Made by a program: the position numbers and the translations under genes. A stretch of DNA of 5,391 bases. It comes from Bdellovibrionales bacterium (GTDB taxonomy: Bacteria; Bdellovibrionota; Bdellovibrionia; Bdellovibrionales; UBA1609). This document shows, one piece after another, positions 1 to 5,391 of the stretch (its first letter is position 1; every line of letters begins with the position of its first letter). The stretch spans positions 1 to 5,391 of the forward strand of contig JAGRAB010000007.1 of the NCBI GenBank assembly GCA_020435085.1, read 5' to 3'. The notes under the pieces were generated by a model, which made no database searches, was not told the DNA's origin, and saw only the letters and a program-made list of their open reading frames with translations.

Positions 1-1425
1 TTCATCTAATCCTGATGCACCCAACATTTCAACAAAACTTTTAATCGTTTCTTCATGGTAATTAGCTACACGCACTTTTTTATCATCAACCACCAAACCA
101 ACTGTCAAATTTGGATCTTGTGTAGCAATACCAGTCGGGCATCGATTCGTATTACACAATAATGCTTGAATACAACCTAAAGCCATCATCATGGCACGTG
201 CAGAATTACAAGTATCCGCACCTAAAGCTATGGCTCTTGCAATATGAAATCCAGAAGTAATTTTTCCAGAAGCAATTAGCTTTATATATTTTCGAATATC
301 TAAACCATTTAGAATATTATGTACAAAAGCCAATCCATCAATCATTGGTGCTCCAATATAATTTGAAAACTCTTGAGGTGCTGCTCCTGTTCCGCCTTCT
401 CCGCCATCAACCGTAATAAAATCTGGATAGATATCTAAATGAATCATCGCCAAACAAATAGATATAAACTCACTTTTATGACCTATACACAATTTAAAAC
501 CAACAGGTTTTCCGCCAGACAGATCGCGAAGTTGTTTCACAAATTGAAGAAGTTCAATAGGTGTAGAAAAAGCCGTGTGGGCTGGTGGGGACAAAACAGA
601 TTGCCCGACAGGAACATCGCGAATTTTCGCAATTTCGGGAGTGACTTTTACTCCAGGGAGAATTCCCCCATGACCAGGTTTGGCTCCTTGCGAGAGTTTA
701 ATTTCAATCATTTTCACTTGTGGTAGAGTCGCTCTTTTTTGAAAAGTTTCAGGGTTAAAATGACCATCTTTTGTTCGACAGCCAAAATATCCCGTACCAA
801 TTTGCCAAGTGAGATCACCCCCAGGTTGTAGGTGGTAATCACTGATGGACCCCTCTCCAGTATTATGGGCAAAGTTTCCAAGTTTCGCGCCACCATTTAA
901 AGCTAAGATGGCATTTTTTGAAAGAGCTCCAAAACTCATAGCAGAAATATTGAGTAAACTTGATGAATAGGGTTGCTTGCAATCAGGCCCTCCGACAGTG
1001 ACTCTAAGATCTTCGTAATTAATATGTTTTGCAGTAATAGAGTGGTTCACCCATTCATAACCAATATCTTCAACATCTAGCTGTGTTCCAAAAGGAACAG
1101 TATCAAGATCTCCCTTTGCACGTTGATAAATAATAGATCGTTCATTTCGATTAAAAGGTCTTCCATCCGTATTGCTTTCAACGAAATATTGACTAATTTC
1201 AGGCCGAACCGACTCTAAAATATAGCGAAATCGACCAAGAACGGGGAAGTTTCGACGAATTGTATGCTTTTCTTGGATGATATCGACAATGCCAAGATAG
1301 GAAATAAATAATAAAATTCCAGTAACAAGTGCATGAACAGGTCTATAGGATTCTGGAAGTATTAAGAAACCAGAAATGATAACGACTAGGAAAAAGACGA
1401 GAGCTATGTAAAAATACTTTCTCAT
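1..1425 (-). CDS. FMN-binding glutamate synthase family protein, membrane-anchored (3' end outside window)
   Basis: The frame stays open from ATG at 1425 to the window edge, giving 475 residues with the C-terminus missing. Two hydrophobic stretches (about residues 4-23 and 32-50) predict a membrane anchor, with the catalytic part most likely cytoplasmic. The rest matches the (beta/alpha)8 synthase domain of glutamate synthase: HNTGEG (187-192), KPGHGG (249-254), SPPAH (279-283), DGGEGGTG (340-347) and the cysteine set C418-x5-C424-x4-C429 followed by PTGIAT. In glutamate synthases these cysteines hold a 3Fe-4S cluster and the barrel binds FMN. Family members of this type lack the glutaminase domain, so glutamine-dependent synthesis by this chain alone is not expected; the true substrate is unknown. 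GAGG at 1433-1436 lies 7 nt before the ATG, which supports this start. It is transcribed divergently from the DUF924 gene. Family assignment is firm; physiological role is not. Confidence 0.93.
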   Translation of the reverse strand, partial: MRKYFYIALVFFLVVIISGFLILPESYRPVHALVTGILLFISYLGIVDIIQEKHTIRRNFPVLGRFRYILESVRPEISQYFVESNTDGRPFNRNERSIIYQRAKGDLDTVPFGTQLDVEDIGYEWVNHSITAKHINYEDLRVTVGGPDCKQPYSSSLLNISAMSFGALSKNAILALNGGAKLGNFAHNTGEGSISDYHLQPGGDLTWQIGTGYFGCRTKDGHFNPETFQKRATLPQVKMIEIKLSQGAKPGHGGILPGVKVTPEIAKIRDVPVGQSVLSPPAHTAFSTPIELLQFVKQLRDLSGGKPVGFKLCIGHKSEFISICLAMIHLDIYPDFITVDGGEGGTGAAPQEFSNYIGAPMIDGLAFVHNILNGLDIRKYIKLIASGKITSGFHIARAIALGADTCNSARAMMMALGCIQALLCNTNRCPTGIATQDPNLTVGLVVDDKKVRVANYHEETIKSFVEMLGASGLDE

Positions 1426-1432
1426 GAAGAAA

Positions 1433-1436
1433 CCTC
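1433..1436 (-). promoter_or_regulatory. Ribosome binding site of the glutamate-synthase-like gene
   Basis: On the minus strand GAGG lies 7 nt upstream of the ATG at 1425. It supports the start that includes the N-terminal hydrophobic anchor. Confidence 0.6.
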
Positions 1437-1494
1437 GAGTTGTTGATAAAAGAAAGTTTAGCAGTGAGAATGATAGGACTCAAACTGAAATATT

Positions 1495-1535
1495 AGGGTG
1501 TGTTGACGTTTCATCTGCTACTTTGAACACGCCCT
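1495..1535. repeat. Inverted repeat in the divergent intergenic region
   Basis: The arms AGGGTGTGTT (1495-1504) and AACACGCCCT (1526-1535) pair over 10 bp with one G-T wobble around a 21-nt loop. The right arm ends 5 nt before the Shine-Dalgarno-like AGAAAGG of the DUF924 gene. In RNA it could form a leader hairpin next to the ribosome site; in DNA it could be an operator between the two divergent genes. No T-run follows, so it is not a typical terminator. No convincing promoter hexamer pair was found in this 130-nt gap. Confidence 0.45.
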
Positions 1536-1540
1536 CATGA

Positions 1541-1547
1541 AGAAAGG
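1541..1547 (+). promoter_or_regulatory. Ribosome binding site deciding the GTG start of the DUF924 gene
   Basis: AGAAAGG lies 8 nt upstream of the GTG at 1556. The ATG at 1537 is out of frame with the DUF924 protein, so GTG is the sensible start. Confidence 0.55.
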
Positions 1548-1555
1548 CCATTTTT

Positions 1556-2095
1556 GTGCAAGTAGATGATGTTATTCATTTTTGGTTTTCTGAAGTAAAA
1601 AGCAGTCAGTGGTGGAAAAAAGACCTTCAGTTCGACCAAGAAGTGGGCCGTCGTTTTATCAATCATCATGCTGCAGCGACGAAAGGAGAGTTGGATTCTT
1701 GGAGAAATATTCCTGAAGGAAGACTTGCTGAAATTATTATTTTAGACCAGTTTTCTCGTAATATGTTCCGAGATCAGCCCAAGGCTTTTGCTTTTGATGG
1801 GATGGCATTACTTTTAGCACAAGAAGCGGTGAGGTTTGGGGCTGATAAAGCCCTGAACTTTTCACAAAAGTCATTTTTATATATGCCATTTATGCACAGT
1901 GAATCTTTAAAAATGCATGAAGTAGCAGTTGAGTTATTTTCTCAACCGGGTTTAGAATTCAATCTTGATTTTGAATACAAGCATAAAAAAATTATTGAAC
2001 GCTTTGGGCGATACCCACATAGAAATAAAATACTTGGTCGCTTATCAACGTCAGAAGAAATAGATTTTTTAAACGAACCCGGGTCGTCTTTTTAA
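1556..2095 (+). CDS. DUF924 family protein
   Basis: A complete protein of 179 residues with a GTG start, a usual length for this family. It shows the conserved signature from end to end: HFWF near the N-terminus (8-11), the WW pair (19-20), LDQFSRNMFR (63-72), FLYMPFMHSES (107-117), RFGRYPHRNKILGR (149-162), STSEE (164-168) and the terminal GSSF. DUF924 proteins are predicted all-alpha, TPR-like cytoplasmic proteins found widely in proteobacteria and in eukaryotes; no biochemical function is established to my knowledge. No signal peptide or membrane segment is present. The gene is divergent from the glutamate-synthase-like gene and separated from the downstream protease gene by 225 nt with hairpins, so it may be monocistronic. 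Nothing suggests truncation or recent transfer. Confidence 0.93.
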   Translation: MQVDDVIHFWFSEVKSSQWWKKDLQFDQEVGRRFINHHAAATKGELDSWRNIPEGRLAEIIILDQFSRNMFRDQPKAFAFDGMALLLAQEAVRFGADKALNFSQKSFLYMPFMHSESLKMHEVAVELFSQPGLEFNLDFEYKHKKIIERFGRYPHRNKILGRLSTSEEIDFLNEPGSSF

Positions 2096-2137
2096 TAAGA
2101 TTAATAATGAGAAGAAAATGTAAGTATAAAAAGCAAG

Positions 2138-2172
2138 AACTGCCCCCTTTATCCGTAATTTAAAGGGTAGTT
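2138..2172. terminator. Possible terminator hairpin after the DUF924 gene
   Basis: CCCTTTA (2145-2151) pairs with TAAAGGG (2161-2167) across a 9-nt loop. Past a 3x1 internal loop, AACT (2138-2141) pairs with AGTT (2169-2172). It begins 43 nt after the DUF924 stop. The following bases are T/A-rich but not a clean T-run, so it is a weak intrinsic terminator candidate. Confidence 0.4.
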
Positions 2173-2180
2173 TATAAGCT

Positions 2181-2206
2181 TATACTAAAAATTCGTTTTT
2201 AGTCTA
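2181..2206. terminator. AT-rich hairpin with TTCG tetraloop
   Basis: ACTAAAAA (2184-2191) and TTTTTAGT (2196-2203) form a perfect 8-bp stem closed by the tetraloop TTCG. Two more pairs (2181-2182 with 2205-2206) form outside one mismatch. A seven-T run follows at 2219-2225, 13 nt after the stem. The stem has little GC and the T-run is not adjacent, so a terminator role, alone or with the hairpin at 2138-2172, is only plausible. It also lies in the upstream region of the protease gene. Confidence 0.4.
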
Positions 2207-2308
2207 CTGCGTTAATCGTTTTTTTGTGAAAGTTTATTTTAGAATTTGTGTAATAATATTTCCATCTTTTTGCTGGAGGGATCTGGCTTTCAAAATCACA
2301 TGGAACTA

Positions 2309-2314
2309 AGGAGG
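2309..2314 (+). promoter_or_regulatory. Strong ribosome binding site deciding the GTG start of the protease gene
   Basis: AGGAGG lies 6 nt before the GTG at 2321. The in-frame ATG at 2300 has only GGAGGG at 2275-2280, 19 nt away, which is too far. The 2321 start also places a signal peptide directly at the N-terminus. Confidence 0.75.
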
Positions 2315-2320
2315 GGGATT

Positions 2321-3187
2321 GTGGTTCGGTTTTCAATATCAGTTTTAATTGGATTTTTATTGAGTTTGAATGCGTGGGGTTTTCCGAGAGCTCCATTCGA
2401 CGCCCTAGAAGTTGAAGTGACACCTACTTACAGTCTTACAGATGTGAACTTTGACTTTAATGGAATTGTTGCTCTTTCCAACTGTTCGGCTTCAGTCGTT
2501 CGATTTTCAGGACAACCAAAAACATCAAAAGCATATGTGCTGACAAATGGGCACTGTATTTCTCCTTGGGGTGGCTTTTTACAGCCAGGGGAAGTTGTTT
2601 ATCGACGAAATGACTCCCGATCTATGCGTGGCTTTATCAATAGGGAAAATCAAGTGAGTTTGAGAGCCGAAATGTTAGTTTATGCGACAATGACAAATAC
2701 AGATGCGGCCCTTTATCGACTGACAAGCACATACCAAGATTTGGAGCAATTAGGAGTTTTTAGCTATGAGTTAGCTTTTGAGGCTCCTGAAATTGGGCAA
2801 AACATTCAGATTCTTAGTGGCTATTGGAAGGCCGGCTTTCAATGCCACGTAGACGGACTAATCTATGAACTCAGAGAGGCTGGATGGACATTTCATGATT
2901 CTATTCGGTACTCCGACTCTGGATGTGAGATTTATGGTGGAACATCAGGTTCTCCAGTCATTGCAGAGGGAGAAAAGGTTGTTGTCGGTGTTAATAACAC
3001 AGGCAATGAGTCGGGGCGAGAGTGTACAATGAATAATCCTTGCGAAGTAGATAAGGATGGAAATAAAACTGTAATCCCTGGGCGAGGCTATGCTCAGCAA
3101 ACGTACTGGTTTTATAGTTGCCTTTCAGAGGATTTTAATATCGATCTTTCTCGAGAGGGATGTCTTCTTCCTCAAGGAAATAATTAA
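2321..3187 (+). CDS. Secreted trypsin-fold serine protease (S1 clan PA)
   Basis: With the GTG start the protein has 288 residues. The N-terminus is a classical signal peptide: MVR, a hydrophobic core to about residue 18, then AWG with likely cleavage before FPRAP, so the product is exported by Sec. The catalytic triad is visible: His78 in LTNGHC, Asp128 in NTDAALY and Ser209 in GGTSGSPV. Cys55 and Cys79 bracket the active-site His region like the trypsin Cys42-Cys58 pair. Eight cysteines remain after the signal peptide (55, 79, 175, 202, 235, 241, 267, 281), which suggests up to four disulfides and an oxidising location. The GGTSGSPV form recalls V8/glutamyl-endopeptidase-like members more than the trypsin GDSGGP form; cleavage specificity cannot be read from sequence. 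There is no obvious long propeptide or C-terminal anchor, so the product is periplasmic or extracellular. An upstream in-frame extension to a TTG at 2246 exists but has no ribosome site. Confidence 0.9.
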   Translation: MVRFSISVLIGFLLSLNAWGFPRAPFDALEVEVTPTYSLTDVNFDFNGIVALSNCSASVVRFSGQPKTSKAYVLTNGHCISPWGGFLQPGEVVYRRNDSRSMRGFINRENQVSLRAEMLVYATMTNTDAALYRLTSTYQDLEQLGVFSYELAFEAPEIGQNIQILSGYWKAGFQCHVDGLIYELREAGWTFHDSIRYSDSGCEIYGGTSGSPVIAEGEKVVVGVNNTGNESGRECTMNNPCEVDKDGNKTVIPGRGYAQQTYWFYSCLSEDFNIDLSREGCLLPQGNN

Positions 3188-3207
3188 AATTTTTCAAAAC
3201 TTCAGTA

Positions 3208-3237
3208 TTGGGTGTTTGAGTATATTCAAACACCCAA
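3208..3237. terminator. Perfect 12-bp inverted repeat, likely terminator of the protease gene
   Basis: TTGGGTGTTTGA (3208-3219) and TCAAACACCCAA (3226-3237) pair perfectly around the 6-nt loop GTATAT. The hairpin starts 20 nt after the protease stop codon, a usual place for a terminator. The downstream bases (AAATCTT) lack a clean T-run, so it may instead be a transcript-end stabilising structure or a palindromic operator for the kinase gene, which starts 94 nt further on. Confidence 0.55.
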
Positions 3238-3315
3238 ATCTTAACAAATTCTGAAGGTATATATCCTTTCAATAGATGCCATCCTTTGCTAATCTTCCGG
3301 AGAAAAGTTCATACT

Positions 3316-3321
3316 GAGGAG
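3316..3321 (+). promoter_or_regulatory. Ribosome binding site deciding the GTG start of the histidine kinase gene
   Basis: GAGGAG lies 10 nt before the GTG at 3332 but only 1 nt before the in-frame TTG at 3323. The spacing favours the GTG. The difference is three residues. Confidence 0.6.
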
Positions 3322-3331
3322 ATTGGAATCT

Positions 3332-4942
3332 GTGATAGATTCGAACTTGGGTTATAAAAATGATGAATTATTGAGTGCCTATATTCAAGCAATTCATCCA
3401 AATGCAATGGTATCAATCACGAGCATTTCTGGTGAGATTCTTTCGGTAAATGATTATTTTTGCCGTGCAACAGGTTATTCGAGAGAGGAGGTCATAGGAT
3501 CAAATCATAAAATATTTCAGAGCTCGTACCATTCAAAAATATTTTTTGATGATATTTACAATATTGTAAAGTCTGGAGAAATTTGGCGCGGAAATATTAA
3601 AATGAATGCCAAAGATGGGTCATCTTTTTGGATGGATCTTACAATTTCACCAATAAAAAATAAAGAATCTAAAATTATTGGTTATTTAGGAATCCACTAT
3701 GATGTGCGGGTTCAAAAAGATATTGCTGAAAAAATTCGAGCCAGCGAATCACAATTAAAAAGAATTCAAGAAGATTGGATTACGACAAGAAACTTATTAG
3801 AGACAATACTGGATTACATGCCAGGTCCAGTTTATTCAAAGGCTAAAAGCGGGGAGTACTTATTTATCAATAAGGAGTTTTTAAATAGTGTCAAAATGAA
3901 GGTGGATGATCCTATTGGAAAAACAGATTATGATATTTTTGATAAAGAGACTGCTGAAGCATTGAGAAAAAATGATAAAGAAGTCATGGAAAAAAGAGTG
4001 GCTCATGAAAAAAAAGAAATGGTTCCTCACCCAGATGGTACTGTTCGTGAGTATGAAAGCTATAAATTTCCAACATTTGACAGTTATGGAAATGTACAAA
4101 CATTAACTGGAATTTCATTTGATATTACTGAAAAACAAAAAGCAGTCAGAGAACTTCAAATAGAAAGATCAAGACTTATTCAAGCTTCAAAAATGACCTC
4201 TTTAGGTGAAATGGCTGGAGGGATTGCCCATGAGATTAATAACCCTTTGGCCATTATACAGGGTTATACTAAAAGGTTGGAGTCATTATTTTTCGATGAC
4301 TCTACAGATAAAGCGGGGTTAGCTCAAAAACTGACAACAGATATTTTAAAGGCAATCGAAAGAACAAGTAAAATTATTGAAGGTTTAAGAAGTTTTGCTC
4401 GAGATGTGAGTGATGAACAGTTTCAGCCAGTTTCTGTGAGAAAGATTATTGATGATACTCGTACCCTTTGCCGGTCGCGATTTTTAGAGTGCAATGTTGA
4501 GTTGATTATTGAGATTGAAGAGGAGTATCAGGTTTATTGTCAAGAAATTCAAATTTCTCAGGTTTTATTAAACCTACTTGGGAATGCTCTTGATGCCACA
4601 ATGGAGAATCCTAATAAAAAGGAAGCCTCTGTAGTGAAAGTGCAAGTCAATTCTGAAAAAGTGGGTGGTGCTAAATATGTGAAAATTCAGGTAATTGATT
4701 ATGGGCAAGGGTTTATTGGAGAAGCAAAAGAAAGATTTTTGGAGCCATTTTTTACGACAAAGTCGTCAGGAAAAGGAACTGGGTTGGGGTTAAGTATATC
4801 AAAAGGTCTTATTGAAAAGCATAATGGGGAATTAAGCATAGTTTCAGATGCAAACCCAACAATTATGGGTGTGAAGATTCCTAGATACCAAGAGGGAGAT
4901 GGAATTCTCGAAAAAGGAGGTATCACTTACTATGCGAAGTGA
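3332..4942 (+). CDS. PAS-PAS sensor histidine kinase
   Basis: A protein of 536 residues from the GTG start. It senses a signal through PAS domains, autophosphorylates on His and passes the phosphate to a response regulator. No membrane segment is seen, so it is cytoplasmic. Domains in order: PAS1 with its PAC part (about 20-130; ATGYSREEVIG at 46-56, NHKIF from 58, IWRGNI around Trp85, SFWMDLTISPI around Trp100); a short helical linker (about 131-152); PAS2 (about 153-270); the HisKA dimerisation helix with the H-box AHEINNPL and phosphoacceptor His300; and the HATPase_c domain with N-box LLNLLGNALDA (Asn414, Asn418), G1 DYGQG (456-460), F-box EPFFTTK (471-477) and G2 GKGTGLGL (480-487). All motifs needed for activity are present. 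PAS1 resembles NifL/Aer-type redox PAS domains, which is an inference. The stop overlaps the response regulator start by 11 nt, so the two form a cognate pair. Confidence 0.93.
   Translation: MIDSNLGYKNDELLSAYIQAIHPNAMVSITSISGEILSVNDYFCRATGYSREEVIGSNHKIFQSSYHSKIFFDDIYNIVKSGEIWRGNIKMNAKDGSSFWMDLTISPIKNKESKIIGYLGIHYDVRVQKDIAEKIRASESQLKRIQEDWITTRNLLETILDYMPGPVYSKAKSGEYLFINKEFLNSVKMKVDDPIGKTDYDIFDKETAEALRKNDKEVMEKRVAHEKKEMVPHPDGTVREYESYKFPTFDSYGNVQTLTGISFDITEKQKAVRELQIERSRLIQASKMTSLGEMAGGIAHEINNPLAIIQGYTKRLESLFFDDSTDKAGLAQKLTTDILKAIERTSKIIEGLRSFARDVSDEQFQPVSVRKIIDDTRTLCRSRFLECNVELIIEIEEEYQVYCQEIQISQVLLNLLGNALDATMENPNKKEASVVKVQVNSEKVGGAKYVKIQVIDYGQGFIGEAKERFLEPFFTTKSSGKGTGLGLSISKGLIEKHNGELSIVSDANPTIMGVKIPRYQEGDGILEKGGITYYAK
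4915..4920 (+). promoter_or_regulatory. Ribosome binding site of the response regulator inside the kinase gene
   Basis: AGGAGG lies within the 3' end of the kinase gene, 11 nt before the ATG at 4932. The spacing is slightly long. Its position implies translational coupling with the kinase. Confidence 0.6.
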
Positions 4943-5391
4943 TTACTCGGGGATAAAATTTCTTATTGTCGATGATGAGTCAGATATAAGAGATTTTTTA
5001 AGATGGGAGTTTGAAGATCGCGGAGGCAAAGTTTTTGATGCTGAAGACATGGAAAGCGGGCTTCAAACATTTAAAAAAGTAAAACCAGACTTCTCACTTT
5101 TGGATATCCGAATGCCAAATGGGACCGGCGTGGAACTACTGACTCGATGTAAGCAAGTTTATCCAGAACTATCTATAGCACTTATGACCGGGTTTACAGA
5201 AATTTCTACCATTCAGATTTATGCAGCAGGTGCCTGTGATATTTTTATGAAGCCAATTCAATATAAATTATTATTTCCAAGAGTGGATCGAGAGTTACTT
5301 CCTCTTGAGGAGAAGTTTATCATTACTGGTGAAAGATATATTCACGCGGAAATTGTCGTTAAGAGAAACTTTGAGGAGTGTCAAAAGACGG
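4932..5391 (+). CDS. Response regulator, receiver domain plus unidentified C-terminal region (3' end outside window)
   Basis: 153 codons are visible with no stop before the window edge. Residues about 8-115 form a complete CheY-like receiver: acidic pocket Asp14-Asp15 in IVDDE, phosphoacceptor Asp58 in LLDIRMPNGTG, switch Thr86 in LMTGFTE and Lys107 in FMKPI. It should be phosphorylated by the kinase encoded just upstream, whose stop codon it overlaps by 11 nt. The receiver is followed by a charged stretch (from about residue 120: LPLEEKFIITGERYIHAEI) that does not look like a winged-helix, NtrC AAA+ or LuxR start in the visible part. Whether an output domain such as PilZ or a DNA-binding domain follows cannot be told. 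The receiver call is firm; output is unknown. Confidence 0.9.
   Translation, partial: MRSDYSGIKFLIVDDESDIRDFLRWEFEDRGGKVFDAEDMESGLQTFKKVKPDFSLLDIRMPNGTGVELLTRCKQVYPELSIALMTGFTEISTIQIYAAGACDIFMKPIQYKLLFPRVDRELLPLEEKFIITGERYIHAEIVVKRNFEECQKT

Noticed and set aside
439..726. Plus-strand open frame of 95 codons
   Set aside because: It lies antisense inside the glutamate-synthase-like gene, whose conserved motifs fill the same DNA. The protein has low-complexity composition and no recognisable family.
714..896. Minus-strand open frame of 60 codons
   Set aside because: It is in a different frame of the same strand as the glutamate-synthase-like gene and is a shadow of it.
1537..1569. Ten-residue open frame starting at ATG 1537 and overlapping the DUF924 GTG start
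   Set aside because: It could be a leader peptide, but it has no ribosome site of its own and no regulatory codon run. The AGAAAGG inside it serves the GTG at 1556.
2107..2163. Eighteen-residue basic open frame after the DUF924 gene
   Set aside because: No Shine-Dalgarno sequence precedes its ATG, and its 3' half overlaps the hairpin at 2138-2172. Chance occurrence is likely in AT-rich DNA.
2224..2259. Possible promoter for the protease: TTGTGA with TAATAA/TAATAT
   Set aside because: The spacing between the hexamers is 21 nt or more, outside the usual 16-18, and AT-rich DNA gives such matches by chance.
2246..2320. N-terminal extension of the protease to TTG 2246
   Set aside because: There is no ribosome site before the TTG. 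It would bury the signal peptide 25 residues inside, and AGGAGG sits perfectly for the GTG at 2321.
2199..2423. Minus-strand open frame of 74 codons
   Set aside because: It is antisense to the protease start and signal peptide region and has no family features.
3241..3265. Possible promoter for the kinase: TTAACA with TATATA/TATATC
   Set aside because: The spacers are only 11 or 13 nt, too short for a sigma-70 promoter.
3881..4099. Minus-strand open frame of 72 codons
   Set aside because: It is antisense to PAS2 of the kinase; its hydrophobic, Phe-rich product is the expected mirror of a Lys/Glu-rich coding strand.
4699..4926. Minus-strand open frame of 75 codons
   Set aside because: It is antisense to the HATPase domain of the kinase, where all conserved boxes are on the plus strand.

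Overview
This is an AT-rich window, roughly 38-40% GC by eye. It holds five protein genes, two of them cut by the window edges. The layout, the Sec-secreted trypsin-fold protease, the PAS-type histidine kinase and the base composition fit a Gram-negative bacterium, possibly a low-GC member of the Bdellovibrionota. That placement is a tentative impression. No rRNA, tRNA, CRISPR array, insertion sequence, phage gene or attachment site is visible.

Layout: (1) Positions 1-1425 on the minus strand carry the N-terminal 475 residues of a membrane-anchored, stand-alone FMN-binding glutamate-synthase-like protein. Its 3' end lies outside the window. (2) A 130-nt divergent gap contains a 10-bp inverted repeat. 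(3) Positions 1556-2095 on the plus strand encode a complete DUF924 protein. (4) A 225-nt gap contains two hairpins, one with a TTCG tetraloop. (5) Positions 2321-3187 encode a secreted serine protease with a visible His/Asp/Ser triad. (6) A 144-nt gap contains a perfect 12-bp inverted repeat. (7) Positions 3332-4942 encode a soluble PAS-PAS histidine kinase. (8) Overlapping its stop codon, a response regulator starts at 4932 and runs off the right edge.

The only clear functional unit is the kinase/regulator pair. The genes overlap by 11 nt, so they are almost certainly co-transcribed and form a two-component system. The first PAS domain resembles the NifL/Aer redox-sensing type. The other genes look like independent transcription units: one is divergent, and hairpins separate the rest. 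Three of the four plus-strand starts are best read as GTG, chosen from Shine-Dalgarno position.

I see no convincing undescribed system. The points most worth checking are the redox-type PAS domain, the unidentified C-terminal part of the response regulator, the membrane anchor on the glutamate-synthase-like protein, and the related inverted repeats in two leader regions.
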